From the NCBI GenBank assembly GCA_036502025.1, contig DASXZJ010000058.1, forward strand, positions 1-26,138: 26,138 nt of DNA, given 5' to 3'. The position numbers were made by a program, and so were the translations under genes. The stretch comes from Bog-473 sp036502025. GTDB taxonomy: Bacteria > Actinomycetota > Acidimicrobiia > Acidimicrobiales > RAAP-2. A model generated the notes under the pieces. That model saw only the letters and a program-made list of their open reading frames with translations, was not told the DNA's origin and ran no database searches. Below are positions 1 through 7,451 of the stretch, piece by piece (position 1 is the first letter of the stretch; every line of letters starts with the position of its first letter).

Positions 1-115
1 GGACCCGGTGCAGGCGGCGGGTTGGGCGGGGCAGATCGACGCCGCGCCAGCCGGCCCTGATGAGCACCAGACCGAGGCCGAGCCCGGCTCCGCACAGCCC
101 GGCCAACGACGTCAC
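1..115 (-). CDS. tadB: TadB-like pilus assembly membrane protein, N-terminal fragment (cut by window edge)
   Basis: A GTG start at 113-115 overlaps the TGA stop of the upstream cpaF-like gene as GTGA, and the frame stays open to the window edge (38 codons). The visible part begins VTSLAGLCGAGLGLGLVLI, a Gly/Leu-rich first membrane helix, followed by a basic, Pro-rich stretch (RPTRRLHR). TadB is an inner-membrane platform protein of the type II secretion F family and normally follows the TadA/CpaF ATPase in Tad operons, so position and overlap support the call. The diagnostic GspF-type domain lies outside the window, so the assignment rests mainly on synteny. Confidence 0.6.
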   Translation of the reverse strand, partial: MTSLAGLCGAGLGLGLVLIRAGWRGVDLPRPTRRLHRV

Positions 116-1425
116 AGCTCCCACCACCCCTGGGGTCGGTCGAGCAGGCCCGGGTCGAACCCGGCCGCCACGAGTTGGTCGAGGGTGTCGTTGCGTATAG
201 GGGCGCCGGGCACGGCGCGGCCGGCCGGTCCGGGCCGGAAGATCTCGTTGGAGGTGATCATCGGGCCCTCGGCGTCGATGACCTCGCGGACCGACGCGAC
301 GTAGCGGCGATCGCCGTCTTGGGCGATGAAGACGACGAAGTGGACCGCGTTGGCGACCAGCAGGTTGGTTGCCTCCCGCGGCAACCGTGCGGGGGCTTGG
401 ATGGCGTAGGTCGCCAGCTTGGAGAACGCCCCGCGCGACGACGACGCGTGCAAGGTCGCCATCGAGCCGTCCGTGCCCTGCGACATGGCATTGAGCAGCG
501 CCAGAACTTCCTCACCCCTGGCCTCGCCGACGATCACCCGGTCCGGGCTCATGCGCAGCGCCCAGCGGACCAGCTCGGCCAGACTGACCCCGCCCTCGCC
601 TTCGAGGTTCGGCTCCCGGGCTTCCAACGCCACCACGTCGGGGTGCAGGTCACCGAATCGGTCCAAGCCCAACTCGAGGGAGTCCTCGATGGTGACCAGC
701 CGCTCGGTGGGTGGGATGTCGGCCGCGATGGCGCGCAACAAGGTCGTCTTGCCGGCCCCGGTGCCGCCACAGATGATGCAGCTCTTGCGGGCCAGCATGG
801 TGGCGCGGAGGAACTCACGCACGGCCAGGTCGAGGGTGCCCATCTTCACCAGGTCGTCTGGGGTGATGCGCAGGTAACGGTGCCGCCGGATCGACAGGCA
901 CGGCCGCGCCGCCACCGCCATCAACGCGAACAGCCGTGACCCGTCGGGCAGCTGGAGCGACAGGCGCGGCGAGCCACGGTCGAAGCGGCGCTCACCGATC
1001 CCGGTGCGCGCCGCCGCGGTGCGCAGCATCTCCTCCAGTTCCTCGTCGGAGGCGGCGATCGGCTCGACCTGCTCGCGGCGGCCGTCGGCGTAGCGGACCC
1101 ACACCTGGTCGCAGCCGTTGGCGTTGATGTTCTCGATGCTCGGGTCGTCCAGCAGTCGTTGCAGACGGTTGAGGCGGAACAGAGCATCGAACACGGCTCG
1201 GGACAGCTCGTCCTCCTCAGGCGCGGAGAGCATCTCGGTGCGGGTACGCAGCGCCTCGTTGGCCCGGCGCTCCAGCGCCTCAGCGATCAGGTGACGGCCC
1301 AAGGCCTGCTCGTCCGCCGCCGGCAGCGCCGGCCGGCCCCCGGCGGCCAGTTCGCGCTCGCGCGCCGAGAGCGCGGTCAGCACCTCGGCCCGCAGTCCGG
1401 CGATCAACCCTGCGTCGGCGGTCAC
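112..1425 (-). CDS. cpaF: CpaF/TadA-family secretion ATPase (Tad/Flp pilus motor)
   Basis: This 437-residue protein is a hexameric type II/IV secretion ATPase that powers assembly of Flp/Tad pili at the cytoplasmic membrane. Visible motifs: Walker A GGTGAGKTT at about residues 220-228, an acidic box around TIEDSLELGL (about 245-254), Walker B-like RVIVGEARGEE (about 296-306) and the His box TLHASSS (about 324-330). Residues 1-100 form the helical N-terminal region typical of CpaF. The start is a GTG at 1423-1425 preceded by GAAGGA at a normal distance; an ATG just upstream runs into a stop at once. It lies 25 bp downstream of the CpaE-like gene and overlaps tadB by 4 bp, so it is part of one operon. 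Length and motifs are complete. Confidence 0.93.
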   Translation of the reverse strand: MTADAGLIAGLRAEVLTALSARERELAAGGRPALPAADEQALGRHLIAEALERRANEALRTRTEMLSAPEEDELSRAVFDALFRLNRLQRLLDDPSIENINANGCDQVWVRYADGRREQVEPIAASDEELEEMLRTAAARTGIGERRFDRGSPRLSLQLPDGSRLFALMAVAARPCLSIRRHRYLRITPDDLVKMGTLDLAVREFLRATMLARKSCIICGGTGAGKTTLLRAIAADIPPTERLVTIEDSLELGLDRFGDLHPDVVALEAREPNLEGEGGVSLAELVRWALRMSPDRVIVGEARGEEVLALLNAMSQGTDGSMATLHASSSRGAFSKLATYAIQAPARLPREATNLLVANAVHFVVFIAQDGDRRYVASVREVIDAEGPMITSNEIFRPGPAGRAVPGAPIRNDTLDQLVAAGFDPGLLDRPQGWWEL

Positions 1426-1450
1426 GACATTTCCTTCACGGCGGTCTCCT

Positions 1451-2290
1451 TCACGGCGACACCTGGTCGGGCGCAGTCCCGTTCGGCGACACGGTCGCGG
1501 TGTCGGGACGGAAGGCCCGCCACACCCGTGCCCGCACCGAGACGAATCCCTCGGCGGTAGGCGTCTGCGCCGCGGCCGGCTTCATCGCGGCATGGTCGGC
1601 GGCGAGATGGTCGGCGAAGGTCCGGGCGGCGCGGACGAGTGGGGCCAGGCGGAGCTCCCGGGCCGACGCCGGCACCGACATGAGGCCACTAGCGGTGACG
1701 GGGTCCCACGGCACGCGGGCGAGGACCTCGATGCCGAGGGCCTCGGTGATCTCGGCGTCGGGGTACGGGCCCTCGCCCACGGTCACCAACCCGAGACGGC
1801 CGCCGGCGAAAGGGTGGGTTTCGAGCCAGGTCGCCACCGCCTGCAGGTCGGCCAGCCGGGGCCGGGCCACCAGGACCGCCCGGTCGGCCCGTTCCCACAG
1901 GCCATGCACCGGCGAGCCTGAGTCGAGCCGGCCGCAATCCACCAGCACATCGGCGTCCAATTCACCGAAAGCGCCCAGCAGGCCGCCGAGCATGGCCAGA
2001 GCGTCGTGGGCCTGATCGGCCGACGCTGGACCGGGCAGCACTTCGCCGCCGCCGGGCAACTGCTGGCAGTGCTCCCACGCCCGGGACGGGTCGCCACCCC
2101 GCCGCGACGCCGCGGCCAGCGACACCAGGCTCGGCTCGGGCGGCCACCCCGACGCCCCGGCCAACGTCCCCCCGGCCGGGTCGGCTTCCACGACCAGCAC
2201 GCGGCGCTCGGCCGGCCACGTGGCTGCCAAGGCCACCGTCAGCGTGGTGACCCCGCAGGAGCGGACCGACCCGAACCCCACTACTCCCAC
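1451..2290 (-). CDS. CpaE-like MinD/ParA-family ATPase of the Tad locus
   Basis: A 279-residue protein opening with a P-loop-like segment, VVGFGSVRSCGVTTLTVALA, followed by a strand and acidic residue (VLVVEADPAGG) as in MinD/ParA deviant-Walker ATPases. In Tad systems the CpaE/TadZ member localises the pilus machine. The P-loop is unusual: the KGGxGKT pattern is replaced by SVRSCGVTT, so both the signature lysine and the general P-loop lysine are absent, suggesting altered or absent ATP turnover. A later Asp (VLVDCGRLDSG) matches the switch region. The GTG start lies one base after the stop of the SAF-domain gene, consistent with translational coupling. The C-terminal 40 residues look disordered (Pro/Ala/Thr rich). 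Confidence 0.78.
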   Translation of the reverse strand: MGVVGFGSVRSCGVTTLTVALAATWPAERRVLVVEADPAGGTLAGASGWPPEPSLVSLAAASRRGGDPSRAWEHCQQLPGGGEVLPGPASADQAHDALAMLGGLLGAFGELDADVLVDCGRLDSGSPVHGLWERADRAVLVARPRLADLQAVATWLETHPFAGGRLGLVTVGEGPYPDAEITEALGIEVLARVPWDPVTASGLMSVPASARELRLAPLVRAARTFADHLAADHAAMKPAAAQTPTAEGFVSVRARVWRAFRPDTATVSPNGTAPDQVSP

Positions 2291-2291
2291 T

Positions 2292-2984
2292 TCAGCTCCC
2301 CGCCCCGACTTCGATCAGGCTCGCTTGGCCGGCCGCGGCCAGCGACGTCACCTCGTCCGCGTCGCCGGTGGACACCTGCAGGGAGAACACCGTCGGGCCG
2401 TCCGAGTCAGCCGCCGCCACGTCCACGGCGAGCACCGTCGCCGCCACCGGACTGCCACTCGTCACCCCGCTCCCGGTGTCACCACCCGAGGTCGTGGAGG
2501 TGACCGGAACCACCTGCACCCGGTCGCCGGCCGCCAGGTTGGGCGGATATGCGCCCGGCTTCAGGCCCACCGCGACGACATCGGAGGCCGATCCGACCTG
2601 TGGCGCGGCACCTATCTCGCCGGTGGTCAGCAGCGACCCGGTCACCAACGCCACCGCGGCCCGCCGGCCGACCACGCTCGACTCGTCACCCGAGAGCACC
2701 ACGGCGAGCCCGCTGCCCGTCGATACCCGAGCCGGCCGCAAGTCCCCGGCCGTCAGCACCTGGCCCGCGGCGACGGGCTGGGCGACCACCAGTACTTCTT
2801 CGCGGCTGCCCAGATGGAGCGAGGCGTCGGTGAACGCCAACGCGCAGCCGAGCACCAACAGCACGCCCACCACAACCAGCGGCATCTGTCGGTGCCGGCC
2901 GGACCCGCGCGTGGTCCCCGGCCGGTCACCACCTTTTACTGCCTGTCGCCCGTTCGTCCGGGCTTGCGTTGTCGTCGTCGCCAT
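2292..2984 (-). CDS. SAF-domain protein, CpaB/RcpC-like Flp pilus assembly component
   Basis: A 230-residue protein with a basic, cytoplasmic N-terminus (about residues 1-33), one membrane helix (MPLVVVGVLLVLGCALAF, about 34-51) and then an SAF domain (about 61-125, with VLVVAQPVAAGQVLTAGDLR, the usual 'pervasive beta-clip' opening). CpaB/RcpC proteins sit in the envelope and stabilise Tad secretion channels; in actinobacteria, which lack an outer-membrane secretin, the role is less clear. The ATG at 2982-2984 is preceded by GAGGAAGG about 7 nt upstream. The gene lies 13 bp after the PKD-like gene and 1 bp before the CpaE-like gene. The rest of the protein is Val/Ala/Gly/Thr-rich, probably extracytoplasmic. 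Confidence 0.8.
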   Translation of the reverse strand: MATTTTQARTNGRQAVKGGDRPGTTRGSGRHRQMPLVVVGVLLVLGCALAFTDASLHLGSREEVLVVAQPVAAGQVLTAGDLRPARVSTGSGLAVVLSGDESSVVGRRAAVALVTGSLLTTGEIGAAPQVGSASDVVAVGLKPGAYPPNLAAGDRVQVVPVTSTTSGGDTGSGVTSGSPVAATVLAVDVAAADSDGPTVFSLQVSTGDADEVTSLAAAGQASLIEVGAGS

Positions 2985-2997
2985 CGCCGTGCCTTCC

Positions 2998-3900
2998 TCA
3001 GCCGCTCCCCCCGGTCGCGGTATTGATCGCCTGCGACTCGGTCACCTGCACCGGTACCTGGGCCGCCGGGCCAGCCTGGACGCCCAGATTTCCGCCGCCC
3101 GCCGCCCCCGTCGCCGTCCAGGTGACCGACCAATACACCGTCGCCGTCACCGTGAACGAACCCGCCTGCGGCCACGTGTAGGAGCAGTCCGTCGTGGCAT
3201 TCGGGTCGCCCGCGCTGTACGGGGTGCCCGGCCCGTCACAGGTGACCGAACCACCGTCGCCCATGTCCCACACCACCTTCGACGGCGTCGCCGTGGCCGT
3301 GGCCGTCACCGGTCCCGCCGCAGCCGAAGCCGTCAGGGTCCGCCACTGGCCCGGGTCGATCCATAGCCACGACGCCACCCGGACCAACTGCGGTGAGCCG
3401 TCCGGCGGGGCCATCTCAATCGTGGGCGACCCGAATCCGAGCTGCTGCGCCGCCTGCTGGGCAACCACGACCGGGTTCACCTGCACGGTCACAGCGGCAG
3501 GCTGCGCGCCGGTGACCCAGAACGGGGGCATCGGGTCGATCACCCCTGGGCCGGCGCACGTCGGGATCACCCACTGGCCCGGCGTTGCGCCACCCGCACC
3601 GAGAGTCTGTTGCGCCGCAGGGTCTGCCTGGTAGGTGCAGCCATACGGCTGGTTCGGGTTGGTCTTACCCGCAGTACTCGGCGGCGGGTCACTCTTCCCT
3701 GCCGTCGCCCACGACGAGTTCGCTGGGGGCGTCCAGTACGTGTGACCGGCCTGGACTGTGAGCTGGCCACCCGACGCCTGGGCGTTCGTCCACCCATACT
3801 GGCCATTGGGGTCGCCCGCCCATGCCGGCCCTGCGCCGGTCAACACCGACGCCGCCACGGCCGCAAGCGCAACGCTGACGCTTAGGAGCCGGGCACGCAT
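2998..3900 (-). CDS. Secreted PKD-like domain protein of the Tad locus
   Basis: The ATG at 3898-3900 starts a clear Sec signal peptide: basic MRAR, a hydrophobic core (LLSVSVALAAVAASVLTGAG) and an AWA cleavage site at about residue 28. The open frame extends upstream, but that extension has no signal and lies inside the preceding gene, so I use this start (300 residues). The mature part begins GDPNGQYGWTNA and is Pro/Thr/Gln-rich. Near residues 210-265 it has WDMGDGGSVTCDGPGT and a Cys-Ser-Tyr-Thr-Trp segment followed by GSFTVTATVYW, the pattern of a PKD (immunoglobulin-like) fold with a probable disulfide. Such proteins occur in actinobacterial Tad clusters; an extracellular adhesin or pilus-associated role is inference. 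It overlaps the lipoprotein gene by 19 bp. Confidence 0.7.
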   Translation of the reverse strand: MRARLLSVSVALAAVAASVLTGAGPAWAGDPNGQYGWTNAQASGGQLTVQAGHTYWTPPANSSWATAGKSDPPPSTAGKTNPNQPYGCTYQADPAAQQTLGAGGATPGQWVIPTCAGPGVIDPMPPFWVTGAQPAAVTVQVNPVVVAQQAAQQLGFGSPTIEMAPPDGSPQLVRVASWLWIDPGQWRTLTASAAAGPVTATATATPSKVVWDMGDGGSVTCDGPGTPYSAGDPNATTDCSYTWPQAGSFTVTATVYWSVTWTATGAAGGGNLGVQAGPAAQVPVQVTESQAINTATGGSG

Positions 3901-4451
3901 TTGCCGTCCGTCACAATCTGCTTCGAGACCTTCCACGACCCGCCTGACAGCAGCAGCGTGGAGGTCACCCCGTCGCTCTCCGGTGGGGTCACCGGCGGCA
4001 CTGGCTTGCCCGTGGCCTGATATACCAGTTCCGCCGTGCTGTAGGCACAATCGACCACGGTGGCCGATGTCGCCGATAGAGCCGTGATCTTCGGATGCAG
4101 GGTCGTCGTCCCGCGCCCGACCATCCCGTGCTGTTGGTCGGCGAGCATGTTTGCCTTCACCTGTTGGAGCTCCGGGTCGACCATGGTTGCTGGCAGCTCC
4201 GGATCCTCGGGATTGGCGTTAGCAAGGGCGTGCTCGAAGGCGGCCCAACCGGCGCGGTAAGCGGCGAGCACGGCCGATGATGCGGACGAGTAAGTCGGGG
4301 GGATCGACGATGTCGATGTCGTACTTGTCGAGGAGGTGGAAGACGTGCTGGACGAATCGGCAGCGCGGGAGTTCGAGCAGCCCGCTAGCGCGCACAGGCC
4401 GACGAGGGCGGCCACCATCGTCACTCCACCAGCACGCCCACTATGTCGCAT
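3882..4451 (-). CDS. Predicted lipoprotein, first gene of the Tad operon
   Basis: A 189-residue protein with a short basic N-terminus, a hydrophobic segment and a lipobox ending LAGC (Cys at about residue 25), so it is probably lipid-anchored on the outer face of the membrane. A Ser/Thr linker follows (about residues 30-52). The globular part, beginning around VLAAYRAGWAAFEHALA, resembles the NTF2-like lipoproteins common in actinobacteria, with two cysteines (VVDCAYS and KCVPGS) that could pair; this fold is inference. The ATG at 4449-4451 has AGGAGG 9 nt upstream; an in-frame GTG at 4457 would be only 3 nt from that site, so ATG is preferred. It heads the minus-strand operon. Confidence 0.65.
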   Translation of the reverse strand: MRHSGRAGGVTMVAALVGLCALAGCSNSRAADSSSTSSTSSTSTTSTSSIPPTYSSASSAVLAAYRAGWAAFEHALANANPEDPELPATMVDPELQQVKANMLADQQHGMVGRGTTTLHPKITALSATSATVVDCAYSTAELVYQATGKPVPPVTPPESDGVTSTLLLSGGSWKVSKQIVTDGKCVPGS

Positions 4452-4748
4452 AGGCACGGACCTCCTGCAGAAGGCCGGACCGGCGGGACGTCAAGGGACG
4501 AGACTTAGGTCCGCATCTCCATCGATTTCCACACTTACACCAGGCAAAACGGCACTTCAACGAGCCTGGGGGTACCGCGAGGAGCCTGTGGTAACCCGAA
4601 TAGCCCCTGGTTTGCAGGACCTGCGACTGGGTCGCACGGCTTTGCTCAGCTGTGTCGCGCCTTCCGAAGTTTCCGGGGGCTCGGGCAGCTCGTCTTCTTG
4701 TGTCAGCATCGACCCCCGGCGGTGCAGGAACGTGATACCCGTCCGCAC
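4452..4748. other. Intergenic stretch between HxlR and Tad operon, no gene supported
   Basis: About 300 bp between two minus-strand genes. The open frames here have atypical composition and no ribosome binding site or recognisable domain. The part nearest the lipoprotein gene should carry the Tad-operon promoter; a TTGACG is present on the minus strand around 4490, but no convincing -10 follows it. Confidence 0.5.
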
Positions 4749-5108
4749 CTACTCGTTGCGCTGCGTCCATTCCTGCCGCGCTTTCTCGACTCGGTGCCAG
4801 TTGTGGTCAACCCATCGCTCCAGGCCGGCCAGGGGTTCGGCGAGGGAGCGGCCGAGGTCGGTTAGGTGGTAGAGGGTCGCGGTTTCGACGCGGCCGGGAT
4901 CTAGATGGCGAATGACCAGTCCATCGCGTTCGGCTCGTCGGAGCGTGTCGGTCAGCACTTTGTGAGAGACACCGTCAAGAGCCTCATCCAGATCCTGATA
5001 GCGGCGTCCGCCGCCGTCAAGCTCCGCAAACACGGCGAGGGTCCAACGTCCGTCGATGAGCTGGACAAGTCGTTGCGATCGCCATCCTCCAGCCGCCGAA
5101 GGACTCAC
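4749..5108 (-). CDS. HxlR-family winged-helix transcriptional regulator
   Basis: A 119-residue regulator matching the HxlR family: DGRWTLAVFAEL at the start of the domain (about 19-30), YQDL, then the highly conserved recognition segment GVSHKVLTDTLRRAERDGLV (about 46-65), followed by the wing (VETATLYHLTDLGRSL) and the C-terminal dimer helix (GLERWVDHNW). HxlR proteins are small dimeric DNA-binding proteins, often redox or ligand responsive; this one has no cysteine at all, so thiol sensing is excluded. The GTG at 5106-5108 is the only usable start after an upstream in-frame stop. It is divergent from an ABC exporter operon and probably controls it. A paralogue about 60% identical by eye over 104 residues lies at 19715-20071. 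Confidence 0.88.
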   Translation of the reverse strand: MSPSAAGGWRSQRLVQLIDGRWTLAVFAELDGGGRRYQDLDEALDGVSHKVLTDTLRRAERDGLVIRHLDPGRVETATLYHLTDLGRSLAEPLAGLERWVDHNWHRVEKARQEWTQRNE

Positions 5109-5193
5109 ACAGCACCCCGGAGATGTTTGTCCCAGGCCCGCTGCAGGGGGGATGTGCCGTCATCGATCACGATCTCGCTCCTCGGGGGGACAG

Positions 5194-5223
5194 TTGCTAG
5201 TGGGTTCATTACTGTAGTAGTGT
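5194..5223 (+). promoter_or_regulatory. Candidate promoter of the ABC exporter operon with embedded operator
   Basis: TTGCTA at 5194-5199 and TAGTGT at 5218-5223 are separated by 18 bp and face the ABC genes. The spacer ends in TACTGTAGTA (5210-5219), an inverted repeat with arms TACT/AGTA around 2 bp that touches the -10. HxlR proteins such as YodB recognise sites built from TACT/AGTA half-sites, though with a longer spacer, so this is a plausible but unproven operator for the divergent HxlR gene. Confidence 0.4.
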
Positions 5224-5329
5224 ACCGGTTACCCGGTGGTGCCCGCTAGCCAAAGGTCATCGCGGGACGAGCACGCGAAGGGGTCGTGATGCGCAACCAG
5301 TCTGTTTGTTTGTCGCCGAGGTGGTTGCT

Positions 5330-6262
5330 GTGAGCGCCGGCCGGCCAGACGAGCCTGGTATCGAACTGGCCGGGTTGACTAAGTCGTACGGTCACGTGCA
5401 GGCAGTGCGCGGGATCGACCTGGCGATCAAGGCCGGTGAGACGGTCGCGCTGCTGGGGCCGAACGGTGCGGGCAAGTCGACGTCGATCGATCTGCTCCTC
5501 GGTCTCAGCCGGCCGGATTTCGGGTCGGTGTCGGTCTTCGGAGCTTCGCCAGCAGAAGCGGTGCGATCTGGCTGGATAGGCGGGATGCTCCAGAGTGGTT
5601 CTCCACCAGACCACTTACGGGTGCGGGAGTTTGTCGAGCTGGTGGCGTCGTACTATCCGCACGCGCTCCGAGTTGATGACGCGCTGCGGGCGAGCGGAGC
5701 TCAAGGGTTCGCCGAGCGGTGGACCACGAAGCTGTCAGGCGGGCAGGCCCAGCGGGTTCGCTTCGCCGCGGCGCTCGTGAGTGATGCCGACCTCTTGGTG
5801 CTCGATGAGCCAACCGCCGGCATCGATGTGGAGGGCCGCCACGAGTTCTGGGAGGTCATGCGCGGGGTCGCCGCACAGGGGAAGACGATTGTCTTCGCCA
5901 CTCACTACCTGGAGGAGGCGGACGCCTTCGCCGACCGTATCGTGCTCATCGCCCGGGGCCGGATCGTGGCCGACGCTTCAGCAACGGAGATCAAAGCGAG
6001 GGCCGGATCGCGCTCGATCCGGGCGACGCTGCGAGGCGTCGATGTTGCAACCCTGAGGGCCTTGCCCGGCGTGATCGCCGTGCAGCGACACGGCGACACC
6101 GTTGTCCTGTCCTGTGCCGACGCGGATGCCGCGCTGGCAGCACTGTTCACCAAATTCCCGGACGTGCGCGACGTCGAGGCCCAAGGAGGGACTCTCGAGG
6201 AAGCGTTCTTAGAACTGACCGGCGCCGAGCCCGGTGCACATTTCGAGGAGGTCGTGAAATGA
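5330..6262 (+). CDS. ABC transporter ATP-binding protein (exporter module 1)
   Basis: A 310-residue nucleotide-binding subunit of an ABC-2 type exporter. Walker A GPNGAGKS is at about residues 43-50, the signature LSGGQ precedes AQRVRFAAAL, Walker B is LLVLDEPTAGID, and the H-loop histidine is in VFATHYLEEAD. A C-terminal extension (RSIRATLRGVDVATLRALPG onward) is typical of drug and lantibiotic exporter ATPases of the DrrA/CcmA group. The frame opens at a TTG at 5306, but the GTG at 5330 has GAGGTGG 5 nt upstream and begins just before the ABC domain, so it is preferred. The stop overlaps the permease start as ATGA. The HxlR gene is divergent, 221 bp away. Confidence 0.9.
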   Translation: MSAGRPDEPGIELAGLTKSYGHVQAVRGIDLAIKAGETVALLGPNGAGKSTSIDLLLGLSRPDFGSVSVFGASPAEAVRSGWIGGMLQSGSPPDHLRVREFVELVASYYPHALRVDDALRASGAQGFAERWTTKLSGGQAQRVRFAAALVSDADLLVLDEPTAGIDVEGRHEFWEVMRGVAAQGKTIVFATHYLEEADAFADRIVLIARGRIVADASATEIKARAGSRSIRATLRGVDVATLRALPGVIAVQRHGDTVVLSCADADAALAALFTKFPDVRDVEAQGGTLEEAFLELTGAEPGAHFEEVVK

Positions 6263-6987
6263 ACAGTGCCGTCCATGTGCGTTACGAGGTCCTTCGCACC
6301 TTCCGGAACCGACTGCTCCTTGGCCTCACCATAGCGCTCCCGCTCGTCTTGTACTACTCGGTCGCCTCGGCGAACGCTCACGCCCTAAGCTCAGGGGTGC
6401 CCTTCCGGCTCTACTTCATGACCGGAATGGCGGCCTACGGCGCCATGTTCGCGGCGGTCTCCCCGGGCCCGCACATCGCCGACGATCGGCTCCGGAGTTG
6501 GACTCGCCAGATGCGCATAACCCCGCTGCGGACCCGCACCTACTTCGCGGCCAAGGTGTTCGCTGCCTACCTGCTGGCATTACCCGCCCTCGCGTTGGTC
6601 TTCCTGGCCGGCGCATCTCTCGGGGTGAACCTCGACGCAGCGCAGTGGCTGGTGACCGCCGGCCTGCTCGTCGTCGGGCTTGCGCCGTTCATCTTGATGG
6701 GCCTCGTACTCGGTCACCTCCTCACCGGCGACGCCGCGGGACCGGCCGTCGCCGGCGTCGTGGTGGTCTTCGCTCTCTTCGGCGGTGCCTACGGTGGCTT
6801 CTTCGACCAGGGGACGATGTTGAGCATCGTGAAGCTGATCCCGTCGTTCTGGCTCGTCCAAGCAGGGAAGGCCGCGCTCGTGCTCGGCGACTGGCCCGCG
6901 GAGGGATGGATCGTGATCGCCGCATGGACCGGCGTGCTGATCCCCATCGCGGTTGGCGTCTACCGCCGAGACACCTCCCGGGCTTGA
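6259..6987 (+). CDS. ABC-2 type transporter permease (exporter module 1)
   Basis: A 242-residue membrane protein with about six hydrophobic helices (around residues 18-36, 50-68, 96-117, 128-152, 160-182 and 217-236). After the second helix it has the cytoplasmic turn DDRLRSWTRQMRITPLRTRTYFAAK, the 'R..G...RL..LP' type coupling segment of ABC-2 permeases. It pairs with the overlapping ATPase to form an exporter; the substrate cannot be read from the sequence. The ATG start overlaps the ATPase stop. The next gene, a GntR regulator, begins 59 bp later. Confidence 0.87.
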   Translation: MNSAVHVRYEVLRTFRNRLLLGLTIALPLVLYYSVASANAHALSSGVPFRLYFMTGMAAYGAMFAAVSPGPHIADDRLRSWTRQMRITPLRTRTYFAAKVFAAYLLALPALALVFLAGASLGVNLDAAQWLVTAGLLVVGLAPFILMGLVLGHLLTGDAAGPAVAGVVVVFALFGGAYGGFFDQGTMLSIVKLIPSFWLVQAGKAALVLGDWPAEGWIVIAAWTGVLIPIAVGVYRRDTSRA

Positions 6988-7046
6988 CCGTGCCTCAAGC
7001 GGTACGCTGGTCCAGTAATGAACTGATGCCGGTGAGAGAGGTGGAC

Positions 7047-7451
7047 ATGCCCGAGGGGCCTGAGCTCGACGACAACGGCCCGCTGTTCGCGCAGATCGCC
7101 CAGCGCCTCGCCGCGCAGATCGCCGACGGACAGTTGGCCGAAGGTGAACGAGCACCGTCGAGCAACGAACTGGCCGCCTTCCACCGGATCAACCCGGCCA
7201 CCGCGGCCAAGGGCATCAACGTCCTCATCGACGACGGCCTGCTAGAGAAACGCCGCGGGCTGGGGATGTTCGTTGCTCCTGGCGCCCGTCAGCACCTGCT
7301 CGATACCCGCCGGGAGCAGTTTGTCGCCCGCTACATCTCGCCAATGGTCGCCGAGGCCGAACGCCTCGGCATGGACGTGGACGAGATGGTCTCCCTGATC
7401 CGCCGCTCAACCCCTACGACGGGGCGTCGCAAGGCCGGACGGCAGACGTGA
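7047..7451 (+). CDS. GntR-family regulator, YtrA-like
   Basis: A 134-residue protein with an N-terminal GntR winged helix (PLFAQIAQRLAAQIADGQLAEG, then PSSNELAAFHRINPATAAKG as the recognition region, then LEKRRGLGMFVA as the wing), followed by only about 55 residues of helical tail. This short architecture is the YtrA subfamily, whose members usually repress the ABC transporter operon in which they are encoded. The ATG at 7047 has GAGAGAGG 5 nt upstream; an earlier ATG at 7026 has none, and the frame further upstream only shadows the permease gene. The stop overlaps the next ATPase gene as GTGA. Confidence 0.87.
   Translation: MPEGPELDDNGPLFAQIAQRLAAQIADGQLAEGERAPSSNELAAFHRINPATAAKGINVLIDDGLLEKRRGLGMFVAPGARQHLLDTRREQFVARYISPMVAEAERLGMDVDEMVSLIRRSTPTTGRRKAGRQT

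Noticed and set aside
175..939. Plus-strand open frame of 254 codons
   Set aside because: Antisense to the cpaF-like gene; Arg/Gly/Gln-rich with no domain.
6498..7046. Upstream extension of the GntR frame
   Set aside because: It lies inside the permease gene in another frame; the true GntR domain begins after 7047, which has a ribosome binding site.
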